Shown piece by piece: positions 1 to 9,034 of a stretch of DNA of 64,000 nucleotides (its first letter is position 1; the number at the start of each line of letters is the position of its first letter). Source of the stretch: CBDCMJ01 sp965218875 (GTDB taxonomy: Bacteria; Chloroflexota; Dehalococcoidia; Lucifugimonadales; UBA3495); contig OZ244707.1 of the NCBI GenBank assembly GCA_965218875.1, positions 1,240,001 to 1,304,000 of the forward strand. Reading direction: 5' to 3'. The notes beneath the pieces are model-generated. The model had not been told where the DNA came from and searched no databases. It saw nothing but the letters and a program-made list of their open reading frames with translations. A program made the translations under genes and the position numbers.

Positions 1-553
1 CTTGGGCCCGGTATTCGCCGGGCTGGTAGAACGTCACCCCATCCTCGTCGACCTCCTGTTCTTGGACGTCGATGGGGATGGTGAGATGCACCGGGCCCCG
101 GCGTCCGCTGAAGGCCAGGCGGACCGCCTTGGCGATAAAGTCCGGAATGCGGCGGGCATCGTGGACTAGGTAGGAACCCTTGACCGTGGGCGCGGCCATG
201 CCCACTTGGTCTATCTCCTGCATAGCGCCGCGGCCCAAGTCGGCCAGGTCGGCGCTTCCCGCGATGGAAAGGAGCGGGGCCTCGCTGTGCATGGCGTTGC
301 TGAGGCCCGGAATGGCGTTGGCAAAGCCGGGGGTGGTGTACATGCAGACGCCGACTTGACCGGTAATGCGACCCCAGGCGTCGGCCATGTGGACCGCGGC
401 CTGCTCGTGCCGCGTGTCGATGAAGCGGAAGTCCATGTCCGACATGACGTCCAGCACCGGCAGGATGTGATCACCGGCCAGGGTGAAAATATTGGCGACG
501 CCTTCCAGCTTGAGGGCTTTGCCGATCAGGTGGCTGCCGGTGACACGGGCCAT
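1..553 (-). CDS. Thiamine-pyrophosphate enzyme, N-terminal part (acetolactate-synthase family), cut by window edge
   Basis: Reading the minus strand from ATG at 553 gives 184 residues that run off the left edge. The start MARVTGSHLIGKALKLEGV is the usual opening of the TPP-binding (PYR) domain of acetolactate synthase/oxalyl-CoA decarboxylase-type enzymes. The sequence RHEQAA near residue 49 carries the conserved glutamate that activates the thiamine ring, and the GHRVP-like segment before the edge (GPVHLTIPIDVQ) ends the PYR domain. The central and C-terminal TPP-binding domains lie outside the window, so the substrate cannot be named. No adjacent ilvN-type small subunit is seen on the start side. 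Family call is firm, exact enzyme open. Confidence 0.85.
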   Translation of the reverse strand, partial: MARVTGSHLIGKALKLEGVANIFTLAGDHILPVLDVMSDMDFRFIDTRHEQAAVHMADAWGRITGQVGVCMYTTPGFANAIPGLSNAMHSEAPLLSIAGSADLADLGRGAMQEIDQVGMAAPTVKGSYLVHDARRIPDFIAKAVRLAFSGRRGPVHLTIPIDVQEQEVDEDGVTFYQPGEYRAQ

Positions 554-810
554 CAGACCTCCTATAGGGCAATATCGACCCCAGGGTCCTGTCCATCAGG
601 AAAAACGGGGCAGTGGTGGTGTTTGTGCCCGGGAGCGGCGTCCCGCCGAGGCCGAAGGGGGACTTGGACCCGCTATCCCAGGGTTCGCCGGGGGCGACCG
701 GCGCGGGCCGGTCGCAAGATACGCCAGACGCGCATTTTGGGTTCAGGGAAGTACACCGTCAAGGCGGGCCGCGCCTGTCGCCCTTGGCCGGGGCCTGGGG
801 GGTGCGCTTG

Positions 811-848
811 AAAATGAAACCGGGGCCTCGGCTTGACCGGGCCCCGGT
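811..848 (-). terminator. Intrinsic terminator after the IscA-like gene
   Basis: On the minus strand the arms ACCGGGGCC and GGCCCCGGT flank a 12-nt loop and are followed by TTCATTTT. It sits 35 bases past the stop of the gene at 883-1242. The rest of 554-810 shows no convincing gene. Confidence 0.7.
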
Positions 849-882
849 GATTCAAGGCAAATTGGAAACGACCCGTGGCGGC

Positions 883-1242
883 TCAGTGGCTTCCGCAGCC
901 GCCGGAACCGCAACCCCCGGCGCCGCAGCCGCAACCGCTGCCGCATCCGCCGCCGGCGAACATGGGGTTATTGATAACGAACCCAACCTGACCGCCGAAG
1001 TTCTCCACGTAGTCTATAGTGGCCTCCTCGAGAAAGGGCGCGCTGTCGGAGTCCATAAGGAACTTGACGCCTTCCACATCCAGGACTGTGTCATCGGGCT
1101 GGGTCTCTTTTTCCACAGTCAGCATGTACTGCAGGCCACCCGTCTCCACCGGCATGGCAATCACGCGCAGGTTGCCGGCCTGTTCCTCCTGTTCGTCCAT
1201 TACTTCCTTGAGTTTTTCTATGGCCAGAGTGGTTATTTCCAT
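883..1242 (-). CDS. HesB/IscA-like iron-sulfur assembly protein, atypical cysteines
   Basis: 119 residues from ATG at 1242, chosen because AGGAG lies 13 bases upstream and the family normally starts ME-IT-type; an upstream in-frame ATG at 1281 would add 13 residues. The HesB fold is recognisable: an IDYVE segment, then GFVINNPM, then a Cys/Gly-rich tail. IscA-type proteins bind iron or a [2Fe-2S]/[4Fe-4S] cluster through one Cys in a GGCSG motif and a C-terminal CGC. Here the first motif reads TGGLQY, so that Cys is absent, while the tail holds five cysteines in a glycine-rich stretch. It may be a carrier with a different ligand set or a non-cluster homologue. Single gene with its own terminator. 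Confidence 0.8.
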   Translation of the reverse strand: MEITTLAIEKLKEVMDEQEEQAGNLRVIAMPVETGGLQYMLTVEKETQPDDTVLDVEGVKFLMDSDSAPFLEEATIDYVENFGGQVGFVINNPMFAGGGCGSGCGCGAGGCGSGGCGSH

Positions 1243-1370
1243 ACGTTGCGTCACGCTCCTCGCGTTTGATTTTGGGAGCAACCCAAGGCTTACCTAGGTT
1301 ACCACAGCGGAAACTACAGGTCAACGACCCCCGCCGCGCGTACAGGGCCATTTAATTGTCGGCCTCTAAC

Positions 1371-1622
1371 CCCTGTCATGCCGAGCGCAGCGAGGAATCC
1401 AAAGCCCTCCGTGGGAGGGCGGCCTATGCTCGGCAGCCGAGGTGTGCGGGCATGTAGTTTAGGTCCCTTGTCATTCCGCTCCTCGGAATCACCCTGGCCT
1501 TGCGGAGGCCGCATAAGGGCGACGAAAATGGGGCAGCGCCGAGCGGGCCATCACCAACGGCCGGGGCTTGCAGCTATGCATTTTAGATTCCTCGTCGCTG
1601 CGCTCCAACGGAATGACAGGGC
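1371..1622. repeat. Dispersed GTCATTCCGAG inverted-repeat element, copy 1
   Basis: The left end reads CCTGTCATGCCGAGCGCAGC and the right end is its near-complement ending GGAATGACAGG at about 1621. The same ends recur at 25983-26107, 53160-53277 and 62654-62753, always between genes. It encloses the first unit of the 214-bp tandem block. Confidence 0.7.
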
Positions 1623-1969
1623 GGGGCGTAGGGCGGCCCATGCCTGGCAGCCGAGGTGTGCGGGCATGTAGTTTAGGTCCCTTGTCATTCCGCTCCTCGG
1701 AATCACCCTGGCCTTGCGGAGGCCGCGTAAGGGCGATGAAAATGGGGCAGCGCCTAGCGGCCCATCACCAGCGGCCGGGGCTTGCAGCTATGCATTTTAG
1801 ATTCCTCGTCGCTGCGCTTCAACGGAATGACAGGGCGGGGCGTAGGGCGGCCCATGCCTGGCAGCCGAGGTGTGCGGGCATGTAGTTTAGGTCCCTTGTC
1901 GTTCCGCTCCTCGGTATCACCACGGCCTTGCGGAGGCCGCATAAGGGCGATGAAAATGGGGCAGCGCCG
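1417..1969. repeat. 214-bp tandem repeat, about 2.6 units
   Basis: The string TGTGCGGGCATGTAGTTTAG occurs at 1443, 1657 and 1871, exactly 214 bases apart each time. Units two and three are nearly identical; the first differs at a few positions. The last unit breaks off near 1969 at GGGGCAGCGCC. Open frames across it simply repeat the same peptide and have no start signals, so I read it as non-coding. It fills most of the 1243-2076 gap. Confidence 0.9.
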
Positions 1970-2076
1970 GCCTCCGGGGGTTGAGGCGAGTGCTCTCCAC
2001 TATAATAATGAGGTGCGGCGGCACCGTCCGCTGACTTCGCCGCCCGGCGCGCGACGGGAGGGACGCGGGTCTTCTT

Positions 2077-3168
2077 ATGTCTTCAGAGGCTCCGGGCGAC
2101 CACACCAACTTGGACGATCCCCGGCGGTACGCCTCCCTCGACCCCTCGGGCCTGGGGGACCGCATTGCCGACTTGCCCGGCCAGTGCCGCCGCGCCTGGG
2201 AAGCGGCTGCGGCCTGGGCGCCGCCCCAAGAGTGGCAGGACGCGGACCAGGTGGTAATCGGCGGCATGGGCGGCTCGGCCATCGCCGGGGAGTTGGCCGC
2301 CGGCCTGGGCGCCGGCCGGGGCGGTAGGCCCATCCTGGTGGTGCGGGAGCCCTGCCTCCCCTTTCCCCTGGGCCGCCACACCCTGTTCATCGCCTGCAGC
2401 CATTCGGGCCGCACCCGGGAGACCCTGGCCCTGTATGACCAGGCGGTCTCCTCCGGGGCCATGACCCTGGCCCTGAGCTCCGGGGGGCCGCTGGCCCAGA
2501 GGGCGGAGGATTCCGGGACGCCGCGTCTGACCATCGGCTTGGCGTCCGAGCCGCGCTCGGCGGTGGGCTACCATCTGCTGCTGCTGCTGGGGGTGCTGGG
2601 CCGGGCCGGGCTGCTGGAGGTAGACGCAGCGGAGGTGGAGGCGGCCCTGGGGGCGATGTCCCAGGCCGCAGCATCGCTGGGTCGGGAGGCGCCCACGGCC
2701 GGCAACCGGGCCAAGCAACTGGCGCTGGAGCTGCAAGACCGGTTGGTGGTGGTGTACGGAGGCGGGCTCCTCGCGGGGATGGCCCGGCGGTGGAAGACGC
2801 AACTGAACGAGAACGCCAAGGTGTGGGCCTTTTTCGAGACCCTCCCGGAGTTGTTGCACAACTCCGTGGAGGCCTACGGCTCGGGGCTGCCGGCGGGCGG
2901 GCTGATGGCGTTGTTGCTGCAGGGGGCCGCCGGGGACCGGAATTCAGGGATCTACGAGGGGCACAACCGGGCGGTGCTGGAGTTGCTGCGGCGCAGCGGG
3001 ACGCCTCACCTTGTGGTGACGGCCGGGGAGGGATCGCCCCTGGCGCAGCTACTGGGAATGCTGCAGTTGGGGGACTACGTCAGCTACTACTTGGCCCTGC
3101 TAAGGGGGGTGGACCCGGCGCCCAACCCCACCATCGACGCGGCCAAGGCGCTGCCGGGGGCCGGGTAG
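2077..3168 (+). CDS. Bifunctional phosphoglucose/phosphomannose isomerase
   Basis: 363 residues, the usual length of the archaeal/Chloroflexi-type PGI/PMI family, which interconverts glucose-6-phosphate or mannose-6-phosphate with fructose-6-phosphate. Two SIS folds are visible: VVIGGMGGSAIAGE near residue 60 (phosphosugar-binding loop) and SHSGRTRETL near residue 108. The late motif NENAKVWAFFE...PELLHNS around 245-265 carries the conserved Glu and His of this family. A TATAAT hexamer at 2001-2006 sits 70 bases upstream. It is separated from its neighbours by repeats on the left and a dead VapBC on the right, so no operon is evident. Confidence 0.92.
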   Translation: MSSEAPGDHTNLDDPRRYASLDPSGLGDRIADLPGQCRRAWEAAAAWAPPQEWQDADQVVIGGMGGSAIAGELAAGLGAGRGGRPILVVREPCLPFPLGRHTLFIACSHSGRTRETLALYDQAVSSGAMTLALSSGGPLAQRAEDSGTPRLTIGLASEPRSAVGYHLLLLLGVLGRAGLLEVDAAEVEAALGAMSQAAASLGREAPTAGNRAKQLALELQDRLVVVYGGGLLAGMARRWKTQLNENAKVWAFFETLPELLHNSVEAYGSGLPAGGLMALLLQGAAGDRNSGIYEGHNRAVLELLRRSGTPHLVVTAGEGSPLAQLLGMLQLGDYVSYYLALLRGVDPAPNPTIDAAKALPGAG

Positions 3169-3233
3169 GACATGGGGGAATTGGGACTGGCTACAGGCCG
3201 AGATGCTGCCTCCGACTCCCCGGCGCCGGTCCC

Positions 3234-3470
3234 TCATCCGGGAGGCGGAGCTCCGGATACTCCGCCTTCGTCATCGTAGATTCGAAGCTCCGTGTGGCGG
3301 GCCAACACGTCGAAATCGGCGTCGTTATGCAAGACAGCGGCCCCGGCGCGGATAGCAGGGGCGGCGATGAGGCAGCGGTCACGGGCTGGCAGATCGTCCA
3401 CCGGAAAACAAACCCTGGACCCCGTGTTGCGCAGGAACTCTATCCAGGCCGAGGTATCGACCAAGATCAC
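3234..3470 (-). pseudogene. VapC-type PIN toxin with central deletion
   Basis: GTG at 3470 opens VILVDTSAWIEFLRNTGSRV, the standard PIN-domain N-terminus with the first catalytic Asp. The reading frame then jumps, after about 23 residues, to DRCLIAAPAIRAGA and HNDADFDVLARHT, which are the C-terminal third of the same family. About 60 residues including the second acidic position (the Glu near 42) are missing, giving 78 residues instead of about 130. The deletion is in frame, so a peptide could be made, but the PIN active site cannot be complete. It follows the VapB reading frame with a 4-base overlap when that frame is restored. Confidence 0.75.
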
Positions 3471-3520
3471 GGAGAACGAGAGGACCGCATCGCTTCCAGA
3501 TCGCCCTGCCAGCCGGCCCC

Positions 3521-3670
3521 TCAAAGGGACCGAGCCTCCTCGATGGACGCGGGTTCCACTGCCAAGGTTCGCAGCGCAAAGTTTATCGCCTCGCGCTTGG
3601 TAGCGAACCGGTACCGGCGCATCACCTCGGCACACGCCTGATCATCGATGTCCACGTTGGTGCGTGTCAT
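3521..3670 (-). CDS. VapB antitoxin shortened by a nonsense codon
   Basis: From ATG at 3670, MTRTNVDIDDQACAEVMRRY and TKREAINFALRTLAVEP are typical of the short VapB antitoxins that pair with PIN toxins. The frame stops after 49 residues at TGA (3521-3523). Reading through that TGA gives GAGWQGDLEAMRSSRSP, the normal toxin-binding tail of the family, and a second TGA overlapping the VapC start. A single CGA-to-TGA change therefore explains the truncation. With the deleted VapC next to it, the whole module looks dead. Confidence 0.7.
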   Translation of the reverse strand: MTRTNVDIDDQACAEVMRRYRFATKREAINFALRTLAVEPASIEEARSL

Positions 3671-4004
3671 ACACCCACTATACACCAACCATCTGGCGGC
3701 GTCACACCCAGGGTGAGGACTCGCAAGCGGCGTCGGGGAGATCTTGCCATGACGTGCGTCGTGGTGCTGTGAGCGCCACGGGAGAGGGTTGGGAATGGCC
3801 TGCCCTGCCGCCGTTATTGACTTTGAACCGCCCACTACCTAGAATTCCATCTGATGATCACCCGCCCGATGGTCCCCAGCGCCCTAGCTCCCTCGGCCCG
3901 CTGGGGACCGGCTGAACCTCCCGGACCACCCGCCAATACCCCCATGGTGACAAGCTCTCGTTACTCACCTAGCGCAACTTGCGGCATCACGCCGGTCTAA
4001 GGGC
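3671..4004. other. Intergenic, no gene seen
   Basis: 334 bases between the divergent VapB and yvcK. I see no credible short gene, strong hairpin or repeat; presumably it holds the promoters of both neighbours. Confidence 0.5.
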
Positions 4005-5390
4005 ATGAGGAATATCGCCAAGCGGTTGCTCGGGCATCCGGCGGCCAACTCCCTGCTGATGCTCCTCACCCCCGGGCTTTCCTTGAAAAGGTGGCTGGTG
4101 CTGGGCCTCATCGGCCTGGCCGCCATCAGCTTCGGCATAATCTTCGCCCTGGAGCTCTCCCTGGCGCCCCGGCTCCACTCGGCGCTGGGGGTGCTCAGCC
4201 TCCGGGACGTCTCTCCCGCCCTCAGGGGCGGGATTTTCATCGGCGTGGGCGTGGCGGCGGCCGGGGCGGCAGTGTCCGGGCTGGTCAACTCCCTGGCCAC
4301 GGTCTGGCTGTGCCGCCGGGGTCTCTTCCTGGACTCGCTGTACGTGGAGAGGGTCCTCAGCGGGGGCCCCAAGGTGGTGGCCATCGGCGGGGGCAGCGGG
4401 CTGCCCATCCTGCTCAAGGGACTGAAGCACTACACCTCCAACATCACGGCCATCGTTACCGTCGCCGACGACGGGGGCAGTTCGGGAAGGCTGCGCTCCG
4501 AGCTTGGCATCCTCCCTCCCGGGGACATCCGCAACTGCCTGGTGGCCCTGGCGGACTCGGAGGCGGTGATGCAGCAACTGATGGACTACCGCTTCTCCAC
4601 CAACGGCCAACTGGACGGCCACAGCTTTGGCAACATCCTGATCGCCGCTCTGGCCGGCATAGGTGGAGACTTCCACCGGGGGGTAGAAGCCGCCGGGGAC
4701 CTGCTGGGCATCCGGGGCCGCGTGATCCCATCCACCTACATGGACGTGACCCTGGTGGGGGAGACGGTTTCCGGCCGCCCGCTGATCGGGGAGTCGCTGG
4801 TGGGCGGGTCGTCGGAGCGCCTGGGGTCCCTGGTGCTGGCCCCCGCGGACGCCCGGGCCCACCCCGGCGCGCTGACCGCCATCAACGAGGCCGATATGAT
4901 CGTGCTGGGACCGGGAAGTCTCTTCACCAGCATCGTGCCCAACCTGCTGGTGAAGGACATCGCCGCGGCGGTGGCGAGGGCTGGGGCCCTGAAAATGTAC
5001 GTCTGCAACGTGGCCAGCCAGCCAGGGGAGACCGTGGGGTTCTCGGCCATGGACCACCTGGACATCATCCGCCACTACGCCGGCCCGTCGTCGGTGGACG
5101 TGGTGATTTGCAACGATAACATTCCCCACCATGAGGGCACCGATGGGTTGGGGATAATATCGCCCGGCGAATCGTGGGACGACGACTCCGTGCACGTCCT
5201 CGCTGACGTCATCGACGAGGGTAGCCCCACTCGGCACGACTCGGCCAAGCTGGCCCGCACCATCGGCGAGGCGTACCAGAAGCACCGTGGCAAGCGGCGC
5301 GGACTGCCCCTAGTGAGGCGGGTGCCGGAGGCGTCGCCGGTGGCGGCGGTGGGCAACCCCGCCGGGACCAATTCCCGCCCTCGCCGCTGA
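4005..5390 (+). CDS. yvcK: YvcK/CofD-like family protein with membrane N-terminus
   Basis: 461 residues. Two hydrophobic helices (about residues 28-50 and 70-95) precede the cytosolic domain, which opens with VVAIGGGSGLPILLKGL (about 122), the nucleotide-sugar-binding loop of the YvcK family. VTVADDGGSSGRLR, PPGDIRNCL and GHSFGNILI are further family motifs. In Bacillus, YvcK binds UDP-sugars and is needed for gluconeogenic growth and cell-wall homeostasis; the transmembrane extension is seen in part of the family and would hold it at the membrane. The TAA/TGA-to-TTG gap to rpiA is about 50 bases, so the two may be co-transcribed with sugar-phosphate genes. Confidence 0.88.
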   Translation: MRNIAKRLLGHPAANSLLMLLTPGLSLKRWLVLGLIGLAAISFGIIFALELSLAPRLHSALGVLSLRDVSPALRGGIFIGVGVAAAGAAVSGLVNSLATVWLCRRGLFLDSLYVERVLSGGPKVVAIGGGSGLPILLKGLKHYTSNITAIVTVADDGGSSGRLRSELGILPPGDIRNCLVALADSEAVMQQLMDYRFSTNGQLDGHSFGNILIAALAGIGGDFHRGVEAAGDLLGIRGRVIPSTYMDVTLVGETVSGRPLIGESLVGGSSERLGSLVLAPADARAHPGALTAINEADMIVLGPGSLFTSIVPNLLVKDIAAAVARAGALKMYVCNVASQPGETVGFSAMDHLDIIRHYAGPSSVDVVICNDNIPHHEGTDGLGIISPGESWDDDSVHVLADVIDEGSPTRHDSAKLARTIGEAYQKHRGKRRGLPLVRRVPEASPVAAVGNPAGTNSRPRR

Positions 5391-5441
5391 GGGCTTTGCA
5401 CTAGGCTGCTTCAAGTCAGCCAATCCGGGGACGGTGGGCCT

Positions 5442-6143
5442 TTGAGCAAGCAAAACGCCGTGGACATCGCGAAACGGGCGGCCGCCGTCCGGGCGGCCGG
5501 CATGGTCCAGCCCGGCTGGGTGGTGGGGCTGGGCACCGGCTCCACCGCCGCCTACGTCATCGAGGAGTTGGGGCGCCGGATCAGGGAGGAGAAGGCCACC
5601 TTCCGGGGCGTGCCCACCTCTCACGCCGCCGAGTTCCTGGCCCGCTGCCACGGCATCCCCATCGCTTCACTGCACGACGTGGACCGGGTACATCTGGCCA
5701 TCGACGGCGCCGATGAGGTGGACAGACGGAAGAACCTGATCAAGGGCGCCGGCGGGGCCCACACCCGGGAAAAGATCGTGGCGTCCTTCGCCGACAGCTT
5801 CGTGGTGGTGGTGGACCGGACCAAGCTGGTGGACGGCCTGGGGCAGGGGACCGCGGTGCCCCTGGAGGTGCTCCCCTTCGCAGTCCCCGCCGTCAAGCGG
5901 GGAGTGGACCGGCTGGGAGGCCGCGCCGCCCTTCGCTCAGGCCCCGGGGCCCAGAGCGGACCGGCCATCACCGACCAGGGCAACTTCGTTCTGGACGCGT
6001 CATTTCCGGCCATAGCGGACCCCAAGGCCCTGGAAGGCCGGCTCAACAACCTGCCCGGCGTGGTGGACAACGGCCTGTTTCCCCAGATGGCCCACCTCAT
6101 CCTGGTGGGCCGGGCCGACGGCTCCGTGGACGTCATAGAGTAG
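5442..6143 (+). CDS. rpiA: Ribose-5-phosphate isomerase A
   Basis: 233 residues from a TTG start at 5442; no ATG fits the family N-terminus. It interconverts ribose-5-phosphate and ribulose-5-phosphate in the pentose phosphate pathway. GLGTGSTAAYVIEEL (phosphate-binding loop), DGADEVD (catalytic Asp), KGAGGAHTREKIVA (with the catalytic Glu/Lys region) and the C-terminal NNLPGVVDNGLF are all present. An unusual insertion-like stretch near 165-175 (RSGPGAQSGP) replaces the usual R-x-(G)-KDGP loop. It lies between yvcK and ligA on the same strand. Confidence 0.95.
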   Translation: MSKQNAVDIAKRAAAVRAAGMVQPGWVVGLGTGSTAAYVIEELGRRIREEKATFRGVPTSHAAEFLARCHGIPIASLHDVDRVHLAIDGADEVDRRKNLIKGAGGAHTREKIVASFADSFVVVVDRTKLVDGLGQGTAVPLEVLPFAVPAVKRGVDRLGGRAALRSGPGAQSGPAITDQGNFVLDASFPAIADPKALEGRLNNLPGVVDNGLFPQMAHLILVGRADGSVDVIE

Positions 6144-6276
6144 CCCTCGCTCCTTCCTCTGGCTCCCTCTCCTGCTCAAGTCTTCCCAACTCCGCCGGCT
6201 GATGCTTCCGGGCGCCGGACGCGGAAGTGTTATGATACTTGCCGATTACACGTATCCACCGGAGCGTCTGGAGACC

Positions 6277-8316
6277 ATGGTCGACACCGGCAGCGCAGAG
6301 CGGGCCGCCGAGTTGCGAAAAGAGCTCAACTACCACAACCACCGGTACTACGTGCTGGATGACCCGGTGGTCAGCGACGGCGAGTACGACCGGCTGATGA
6401 ACGAGTTGCGCCGCCTGGAAGAGGCCGAACCGTCGCTGGTCAATGCGGACTCGCCCACCCGCCGGGTGGGGGCCGCTCCCGCCGAGGGCTTCTCCCAGGT
6501 GCGCCACGGCCGGCCCATGTTGAGCCTGGGCAACGTGTTCAACCGCGAGGAACTGGAAGCCTGGCACCGCCGCACCAGGAATCTGCTGGACTCGGCCCCT
6601 TTCGACATGGTGTGCGAGCTGAAGATCGACGGGCTGGCGGTGAATCTCACCTACGAGAACGGCGTGTTGACCCAGGGGGCTACCCGCGGCGACGGCGGCG
6701 TGGGGGAGGACGTCACCCAGAATCTCCGGACCGTCCGCAGCATTCCCGTGGCCCTGATGGACAGCCCGCCCCCCCACCTGGAAGTCCGGGGAGAGGTGTA
6801 CCTCCCCATAGACGACTTCCGGCGTTTGAACGAGGGGAGGGCCGGTCGCGGAGAGCCCCTCTACGCCAACCCCAGGAACACCGGGGCCGGCAGCGTGCGG
6901 CAACTGGACCCCCAGGTGACGGCCTCGCGCAACTTGCAGATTTGGGTCTACTCCCTAGGCGAGCCCGGCGACTACCCCGGGCCGGGAGACCACTGGGAGG
7001 CGCTGGAGTGGCTTAAAGGCCTAGGTTTCCGCGTCAATCCCCACAACCGGCGGTGCAGCACCATCGAAGAGGCCGACGACTTCTACTCGGCGTGGCTGGA
7101 GCGGCGCCACGACCTGCCTTACGAGGTCGACGGGGTGGTGATCAAGGTATCGCCCTTTGACTTCCAGGACGCCCTGGGAGTGGTGGGCCGGGAGCCCCGC
7201 TGGGCCATCGCCTACAAGTTCCCGGCGGAAAGGGCGGTGACCCGTCTTGTGGACATCGGCATCAACGTGGGACGCACCGGCAGCCTCAACCCCTACGCGG
7301 TCCTGGAGCCGGTGGTGGTCAGTGGCGTCACGGTCAAGCAGGCCTCGCTGCACAATGAGGAGGACATCCGGCGCAAGGACGTGCGCATCGGAGACTGGGT
7401 GAACATCGAGAGAGCGGGGGAGGTGATTCCCCATGTGGTAGGTCCGGTGGTGGACCGGCGCACCGGCGGCGAGCGGGTGTTCGAAATGCCGCCGGAGTGC
7501 CCGGAGTGCGGGACCCCGGTGGTGAAGCCCGAGGACGAGGCCATGCACCGCTGTCCCAATGCCTCCTGCCCGGCCCAGTTTCTGGAGCTGCTCAAGCACT
7601 TCGTCAGCAAGGGCGCCATGGACGTGGACGGGCTGGGCGAGCAGTGGTGCCGGGCGCTGATCGAGCAGGGACTGGTGCGGGACGTGGCGGACCTCTACCA
7701 GCTGCAGAAGGACCAGTTGTTGCAGTTGGAACGCATGGGGGAACGGCTGGCGGCCAAGATAATGGCCAACATCGAGGCCAGCAAGGAACGTCCCCTGTCG
7801 CGGCTGGTCTTCGCACTGGGAATCCTCCACGTGGGCTCGGAAGTCGCCGAGTTGTTGACCCAGCGTTACGCCGGGCTGGGGCCGCTGTCCCACGCCCCCC
7901 ATGAAGACCTGACCCAGATTCAGGGAATAGGACCCAAGATAGCCGAAAGCGTGGTCGCCTACTTCGGCGTGTCCCGCAACCGCGACGTGATAGACAGCCT
8001 GCGCCAGGCCGGGGTGGACCCGAGGCAAGAGGAGACCGAGGCCGCTCCCGGCGACCTGCCGCTGCTGAATCTGACCTTCGTGGTGACAGGGACACTGTCG
8101 TCCTTCCCCCGGCGGGAGGCGGAGTCCCGGATCAAGGCGTTGGGCGGAAGTGTGGCGTCCTCGGTCAGCCGGAACACGAGCTATCTCGTCGCCGGGGAGT
8201 CCGCCGGTTCCAAGGCGGACACAGCCCTGCGATTGAAAACGCCGGTGCTGGATGAAGCGGCGTTCCTGGCGTTGCTGGAGTCGGCGGCCGCCGGCCGCCT
8301 GCCGGTGGAGCCGTGA
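6277..8316 (+). CDS. ligA: NAD-dependent DNA ligase
   Basis: 679 residues from ATG 6277, chosen because the family begins close to the AAELRKELNYHNHRYYV helix (domain Ia, binds NMN); an upstream ATG at 6202 would add 25 atypical residues. The enzyme seals nicks in replication using NAD+. In order: the Ia domain, adenylation domain with the KIDG nucleophile (CELKIDGLA, about 117), OB fold, a four-Cys zinc finger (CPECG...CPNASC, about 408-430), helix-hairpin-helix repeats (IQGIGPKIA) and a C-terminal BRCT domain (FVVTGTLSSFPRREAE). All expected parts are present and the length is normal. Confidence 0.96.
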   Translation: MVDTGSAERAAELRKELNYHNHRYYVLDDPVVSDGEYDRLMNELRRLEEAEPSLVNADSPTRRVGAAPAEGFSQVRHGRPMLSLGNVFNREELEAWHRRTRNLLDSAPFDMVCELKIDGLAVNLTYENGVLTQGATRGDGGVGEDVTQNLRTVRSIPVALMDSPPPHLEVRGEVYLPIDDFRRLNEGRAGRGEPLYANPRNTGAGSVRQLDPQVTASRNLQIWVYSLGEPGDYPGPGDHWEALEWLKGLGFRVNPHNRRCSTIEEADDFYSAWLERRHDLPYEVDGVVIKVSPFDFQDALGVVGREPRWAIAYKFPAERAVTRLVDIGINVGRTGSLNPYAVLEPVVVSGVTVKQASLHNEEDIRRKDVRIGDWVNIERAGEVIPHVVGPVVDRRTGGERVFEMPPECPECGTPVVKPEDEAMHRCPNASCPAQFLELLKHFVSKGAMDVDGLGEQWCRALIEQGLVRDVADLYQLQKDQLLQLERMGERLAAKIMANIEASKERPLSRLVFALGILHVGSEVAELLTQRYAGLGPLSHAPHEDLTQIQGIGPKIAESVVAYFGVSRNRDVIDSLRQAGVDPRQEETEAAPGDLPLLNLTFVVTGTLSSFPRREAESRIKALGGSVASSVSRNTSYLVAGESAGSKADTALRLKTPVLDEAAFLALLESAAAGRLPVEP

Positions 8317-8369
8317 GGTCGAGTCTCCCCGGCACACCAGCGGCGCGACGCCGGGGTAGTTAGACAGCC

Positions 8370-8969
8370 ATGAAGTTGATCGTCGGCCTGGGCAATCCCG
8401 GCGCCGAGTACCGGGGCACGAGACACAACGTGGGCTTCCGCTGCGTGGACGCCATGGCTGGCCTGTGGGACATCCCCGCCAAGGAGCGGCGGGCCAAGGT
8501 GGTGCTGGGCGTCGGTTACCTGGCGGGCCGCCGGGTGGTCCTGGCCAAACCCAGGTCTTTCATGAACAACAGCGGCGAAGGGGTTTCTTACCTGCTGGCC
8601 CGGTTCGGGGGCTGCGCCGGGGACTTGGTGGTCATCTATGACGACATGGAGCTGCCGCTGGGCCAGCTGCGCATCCGGCCTTCGGGCAGCGCCGGCGGCC
8701 ACAACGGGGTCAGCTCCATCATCGCCGCGCTCCGGACGGACGCGTTCCCCAGAATCCGGCTGGGCATCGGCGCCCCGCCCGAGGGCCGCGACCGAGTGTC
8801 CTACGTCCTGGGCCGCTTCTCCGGAGAGGAGGAGGACTTGATTGCCCCGGCGATTGACCGGGTGGCGGCGACGGTCAAGTGTATCCTGGAGGAGGGTATC
8901 GACGCGGCCATGAACCGGTTCAATGGCTTGGGGCAGGAGGGATCGGGACCAGCGCAGGACCGGACGTGA
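8370..8969 (+). CDS. pth: Peptidyl-tRNA hydrolase
   Basis: 199 residues. It frees peptides from peptidyl-tRNA that drops off ribosomes. The start MKLIVGLGNPGAEYRGTRHN contains the conserved Asn and the catalytic His of the family; YDDMELPLG carries the Asp partner and GSAGGHNGVSS the substrate-binding Asn. Length is normal. It follows ligA by 53 bases on the same strand. The last 12 residues are low in conservation and overlap nothing. Confidence 0.95.
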   Translation: MKLIVGLGNPGAEYRGTRHNVGFRCVDAMAGLWDIPAKERRAKVVLGVGYLAGRRVVLAKPRSFMNNSGEGVSYLLARFGGCAGDLVVIYDDMELPLGQLRIRPSGSAGGHNGVSSIIAALRTDAFPRIRLGIGAPPEGRDRVSYVLGRFSGEEEDLIAPAIDRVAATVKCILEEGIDAAMNRFNGLGQEGSGPAQDRT

Positions 8970-9034
8970 GCCGTCGCCTTGGCCCGTCTAGCCAGGCAGC
9001 CGACGGCTAACCCCCCACCGTTGGGCGGCCCGGC

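Noticed and set aside
3987..5285. Long antisense frames over yvcK, glnA, amt and ftsH
   Set aside because: High-GC shadow frames; no start signals and the opposite strand holds clear family motifs.
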